In this document: positions 42,112-44,625 of the stretch, one piece after another
Position numbering within the stretch: position 1 is the first letter of the stretch
Layout: each line of letters begins with the position of its first letter
Translations under genes and position numbers: made by a program
Assembly (NCBI RefSeq): GCF_006149045.1
Contig: NZ_VBSN01000037.1
Span: 1 to 44,625 of the forward strand
Direction: 5' to 3'
From: Dyadobacter flavalbus
GTDB taxonomy: Bacteria > Bacteroidota > Bacteroidia > Cytophagales > Spirosomataceae
Length of the DNA: 44,625 bases
Notes under the pieces: model-generated
Told to the model about the DNA's origin: nothing
Database searches by the model: none
What the model saw: only the letters and a program-made list of their open reading frames with translations

Positions 42112-42340
42112 ACATATAGGTTTTTATCTCATTTTCAACTAGTTGAAGCACTTCGAAAGACGTTAAAGAAAGGATTGAGCCCAAGGAGATTAACTCTCCA
42201 ACAGTTAAACGACTTAACTTAGTCCTTCTTTTAAACCATCCATCTCTGGTGACGTTGAGTTCCTGAAATATCGCTTTGTGCTTGATTGCTCTGCGATCAA
42301 TATATTGGGTCAAAGTTTCTCCCTGAATGATTTCTTTCAT
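42089..42340 (-). CDS. Small HTH-like protein, convergent with the partition operon
   Basis: 83 aa. The segment LTQYIDRRAIKHKAIFQELN then VTRDGWFKRRTKLSRLTVGE resembles a divergent XRE-type helix-turn-helix. The 3' end overlaps the RHH gene by 23 bp on the other strand. It is supported by codon pattern and motif only; it may regulate the neighbouring Toprim gene or be a plasmid copy factor. Confidence 0.5.
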   Translation of the reverse strand: MKEIIQGETLTQYIDRRAIKHKAIFQELNVTRDGWFKRRTKLSRLTVGELISLGSILSLTSFEVLQLVENEIKTYMSTHSSNP

Positions 42341-42422
42341 TATACAGCATTATTAACATGATAGTGGGGTTAAGCAGTATAAATATGGCAAAATCTTTAT
42401 CAAAAGCCAAAAATACCCCATT

Positions 42423-44297
42423 CTACAACCCCATACCTTTGTCTTTCTTATACTGTTGATTGTCCAGATCTACACTCCCTTTTTTACCACTTATGGCTTC
42501 ATTAACGTCTTTATTAATGCTGGTTTGAATATCTTTTCCGCCTGTTCTATGCCGGGTTAGTTGCTCTTGGTCATAATTAGTCTCCCTTTTAATTTCCACA
42601 TGACCTTTGCCATCTGTTTCTACCTTATAATCAGTTCTTGCCAGGTTATTCTCCTGTTTATCAACAACTAACACATCTCCATTTTTTACATTTGACTTGG
42701 CCGCTTCAATTTTTTGTGTAATCGCATCATTTTCAAATCCTTTATCAAACTGAATTTTCTTATCCGGACCAGTCTCCGCAAGCCTTATCTCTCTTCCCAT
42801 GTAACTCGTGACGAGCAACAACTTGTTATTACTATCCTCTTTCCCAAGAGTGTTTTGTCTTTCAATAGCTTCTTTCGCCTCAGAAGCCAAAGCGTACTTG
42901 CCTATTAATTCCCTTTGGTCACCCTTTTCTTTTATGAGACTAAACGGGCGTGAATTTTGAAGATCCTCGTTAAAATCTTTACCAAAAGGCCGATGGATAA
43001 CTACTTGATTCTCTAAGCCCTTTTCGCGGATTAAGTGTTCTTCAATCTTTTGAAAATATTCTATTTTTTTGGGGAACTGTATCTCCGCTGTTGTATCGCC
43101 AGTTCTCCTAGCCTGGGCTACTTTAAAGTCGTCACCCTGGTTTAAAGTATTTTCAAGACGAGCTGCTGCGTCATCTATATTTGGGCTTTTAAGTATGGCT
43201 AAGGCACTGTACTTTTCATTAGTCACAAGGCCTATTTCTAAATCATTTTTCTTCCCTTCCAACTTGTCCAGAATTTGAATGTTGGATTTAACACCTCCAA
43301 GGTCATTATCATTGGCCAAGACCACCTTCTCAGGTTTTAATTGGTAGATTTCATTTTGTAAGATAATCGGTTGATTGCTGCTAGGGCTTCCTCCAGTAGA
43401 ATAATAGATCGCCTTCTCTGGTTTGTGCAACTGATAATGGCTTAATGAGTCAATAGGGCTTTCGGTGATGATAATGGATTTGGGAGCTTCAACATGAGAC
43501 GAGCTCCAAAGGCCGATGTCCCGGAATCCATCAATCTCTTTTAGATTCTTGTTCCTTACAATCAATCCGATAGTTCCATCTTCACTATTTAAAGGAAATG
43601 CAGTATTTACAATCTTACGATCGTCGGATTTGTCAAAATGTGCTTTTGTAATGGATAATCTTTCAATCTTTTCAGAATCTGTAAGAGGGGACTGCTGAGA
43701 ATTAAAGCTCTTGATCGTCGATATGTAATCCCCCGAATAGTTTTTGGCATTGGCTAAGTCAATAGCTTTATTATGAAGTTCCTTAGAGCTTCCGGAAGGA
43801 AACTTTTCTTCTATCAGTTTATTTGTATACTCTTTTAAGTCAAATGTCTTATTAAAGACCCTGTTTTTAAAAGACTCGCTATCAATTGTTTCATCAGAAA
43901 TTCCTCGTTCATGAAGGTATTTTCTGTCCTTCAATTCCTTCAATTGAAAATCCCGACTTAAAGCGATGTGGCGATCCTCCGAAACCTCGATCATTCGGTT
44001 ATCCCTCGATACCGTATGGGGCTGCTCTAAATATTTATCTATTCGTTCAAAAGTATCTTTCCAGTTATTAGAACGATTGAACGCAAATTTCACTGCGTTG
44101 CCTTTATCACTTGGATCATTGACGTTATAATAAAAATCTCCGTCCTTCCCATTTCCAATAATGATTCTCTCATCGTCCTTAACTAAGGTCGGCCAACGTC
44201 TGGATGTCTTTTCATGATCTGTTTTATAACCAAACTCAGACTTAGCAAAGTCTTCTAAACTGATGCGAGATGCCAGTTCATTTAAGTCTCTTTTCAT
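42423..44297 (-). CDS. Toprim-domain primase-like mobilisation protein
   Basis: 624 aa. The N-terminus (LASRISLEDFAKSEFGYKTD, then FYYNVNDPSDKGNAVKFAFN) resembles the DNA-binding front part of plasmid primases without the zinc cysteines. The Toprim domain has the Glu in IIITESPIDSLSHYQL and the DxD in VVLANDNDLGG. The C-terminal 250 residues are charged and repetitive in Lys/Glu. Such proteins on Bacteroidota plasmids are thought to prime or process the transferred strand. A separate transcript is likely since it stands alone on the minus strand. Confidence 0.8.
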   Translation of the reverse strand: MKRDLNELASRISLEDFAKSEFGYKTDHEKTSRRWPTLVKDDERIIIGNGKDGDFYYNVNDPSDKGNAVKFAFNRSNNWKDTFERIDKYLEQPHTVSRDNRMIEVSEDRHIALSRDFQLKELKDRKYLHERGISDETIDSESFKNRVFNKTFDLKEYTNKLIEEKFPSGSSKELHNKAIDLANAKNYSGDYISTIKSFNSQQSPLTDSEKIERLSITKAHFDKSDDRKIVNTAFPLNSEDGTIGLIVRNKNLKEIDGFRDIGLWSSSHVEAPKSIIITESPIDSLSHYQLHKPEKAIYYSTGGSPSSNQPIILQNEIYQLKPEKVVLANDNDLGGVKSNIQILDKLEGKKNDLEIGLVTNEKYSALAILKSPNIDDAAARLENTLNQGDDFKVAQARRTGDTTAEIQFPKKIEYFQKIEEHLIREKGLENQVVIHRPFGKDFNEDLQNSRPFSLIKEKGDQRELIGKYALASEAKEAIERQNTLGKEDSNNKLLLVTSYMGREIRLAETGPDKKIQFDKGFENDAITQKIEAAKSNVKNGDVLVVDKQENNLARTDYKVETDGKGHVEIKRETNYDQEQLTRHRTGGKDIQTSINKDVNEAISGKKGSVDLDNQQYKKDKGMGL

Positions 44298-44383
44298 AAT
44301 AGTTTACATTTTTTCAAAAATAATGAATACTTTGCGTATGTATAAATGAATACTAAATATATTTATTATTAATTTCTACTGTT

Positions 44384-44515
44384 ATGAAATACGCTCAAAA
44401 ACTTGACAAACCTAAGGTTATAAGGATTTTAACTAGTGCATTCATTAACAATCCCAGTGTAAATTACATAATTAAACAGGATCGTAAAAAAAGAGAACGT
44501 GCTCTTTCCGCTTAA
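44384..44515 (+). pseudogene. GNAT-family acetyltransferase, N-terminal fragment truncated by an IS
   Basis: 43 codons starting MKYAQKLDKPKVIRILTSAF with NNPSVNYIIKQDRKKRERAL, which looks like the start of a GNAT acetyltransferase (normally about 180-200 aa). The native part ends at about 44499, where the IS3-family end TGCTCTTTCCGCTT begins; the stop at 44513-44515 lies in the IS. The rest of the gene should lie beyond the right edge. Confidence 0.6.
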
Positions 44516-44625
44516 AACCTGGACTAGTTAAGCAGCGATTTTAAAGATAAAATATTCTTTTGGTGTCTTCATTTTTAGAGCTGAATGGGGAGCGAAATTA
44601 TTGTAGTCATCTACCCAATCTTGAA
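44500..44625 (-). mobile_element. Second copy of the IS3-family element, runs off the right edge
   Basis: The left end matches the element at 31209 (both start TGCTCTTTCCGCTTAAAA). The first 126 bp agree well with the first copy but with scattered differences, so the two are related and not a fresh duplicate. The left flanking bases AACG (44496-44499) are a possible target duplication; its partner would be outside the window. Confidence 0.85.
44528..44625 (-). CDS. IS3-family transposase OrfB, C-terminus only
   Basis: The last 32 codons, reading FQDWVDDYNNFAPHSALKMK then TPKEYFIFKIAA and a stop, correspond to the C-terminus of the OrfB at 31237 (SWVDEYNNFAPHSALKMKTP). The rest is beyond the right edge. 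Confidence 0.85.
   Translation of the reverse strand, partial: QDWVDDYNNFAPHSALKMKTPKEYFIFKIAA

Overview
The window looks like part of a mobilisable plasmid, or an integrated one, from a Bacteroidota bacterium, most likely of the order Cytophagales (Dyadobacter/Spirosoma-like). The reasons are the protein families (DUF5916, DUF5712 relaxase, BfmA/BtgA-type mobilisation protein, DUF6934, GDCCVxC protein), the TAnnTTTG promoter boxes and an AT-rich backbone. This placement comes from family recognition, not from a database search. Layout, left to right: (1) 1-8231 is an accessory region. It holds the end of an IS3-family element that cuts off an SNF2-type helicase, a GHKL ATPase with a nuclease-like C-terminus, a small HTH gene, an S24/LexA-like repressor divergent from a DnaE2-like polymerase, a class III cyclase-like protein, and the 5' part of a nuclease-like gene. 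(2) 8232-23795 is a complete 15.6 kb Tn3-family transposon (39-bp terminal inverted repeats, 6-bp target duplication). It carries tnpA, tnpR, a two-component system, a tripartite RND efflux system, a DUF1259 protein, a GC-rich block with a broken chrB remnant, and a DUF5916 protein. (3) 23802-24228 is the 3' part of the nuclease-like gene that the transposon split. Removing the transposon and one target copy restores a 299-codon frame exactly. (4) 24267-29508 is a leftward mobilisation operon (BfmA-like, DUF5712 relaxase, lipoprotein, VirD4-like coupling protein, two small genes) plus a DUF6934 gene and an unlisted 52-aa gene. (5) 29801-30270 is an array of six 80/82-bp repeats. (6) 30389-32572 is an ardC antirestriction gene split by a complete IS3-family element of 1,280 bp with a 4-bp target duplication (CTAA); the original frame can again be rebuilt. 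(7) 32573-40860 is the replication region: a Rep_3 initiator flanked on both sides by iterons, a DnaA box, paired palindromes, two strong hairpins and three 111-bp repeats. The third repeat is interrupted by a second complete Tn3-family transposon (35153-40774, 38-bp perfect inverted repeats, duplication AAGCA) with a merTP-type mercury operon that lacks merA. (8) 40912-44297 is a ParA plus ribbon-helix-helix partition pair, a small HTH-like gene and a Toprim/primase-like gene. (9) 44384-44625 is the start of a GNAT acetyltransferase cut off by a second, diverged copy of the IS3-family element. How the parts work together: Rep with its iterons, and ParA with its RHH partner, maintain the replicon. 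The relaxase and coupling protein let a helper conjugation system move it. ArdC would have protected it on entry into a new host. The accessory genes include two defence-like loci (helicase/GHKL nuclease, and cyclase-like/nuclease). The main theme is that accessory genes were broken by mobile elements so cleanly that three insertions can be read base by base. The most interesting items are the cyclase-like plus nuclease pair, and the 80/82-bp array whose core motif recurs as a 17-1-17 palindrome in front of parA, suggesting a distant partition site.
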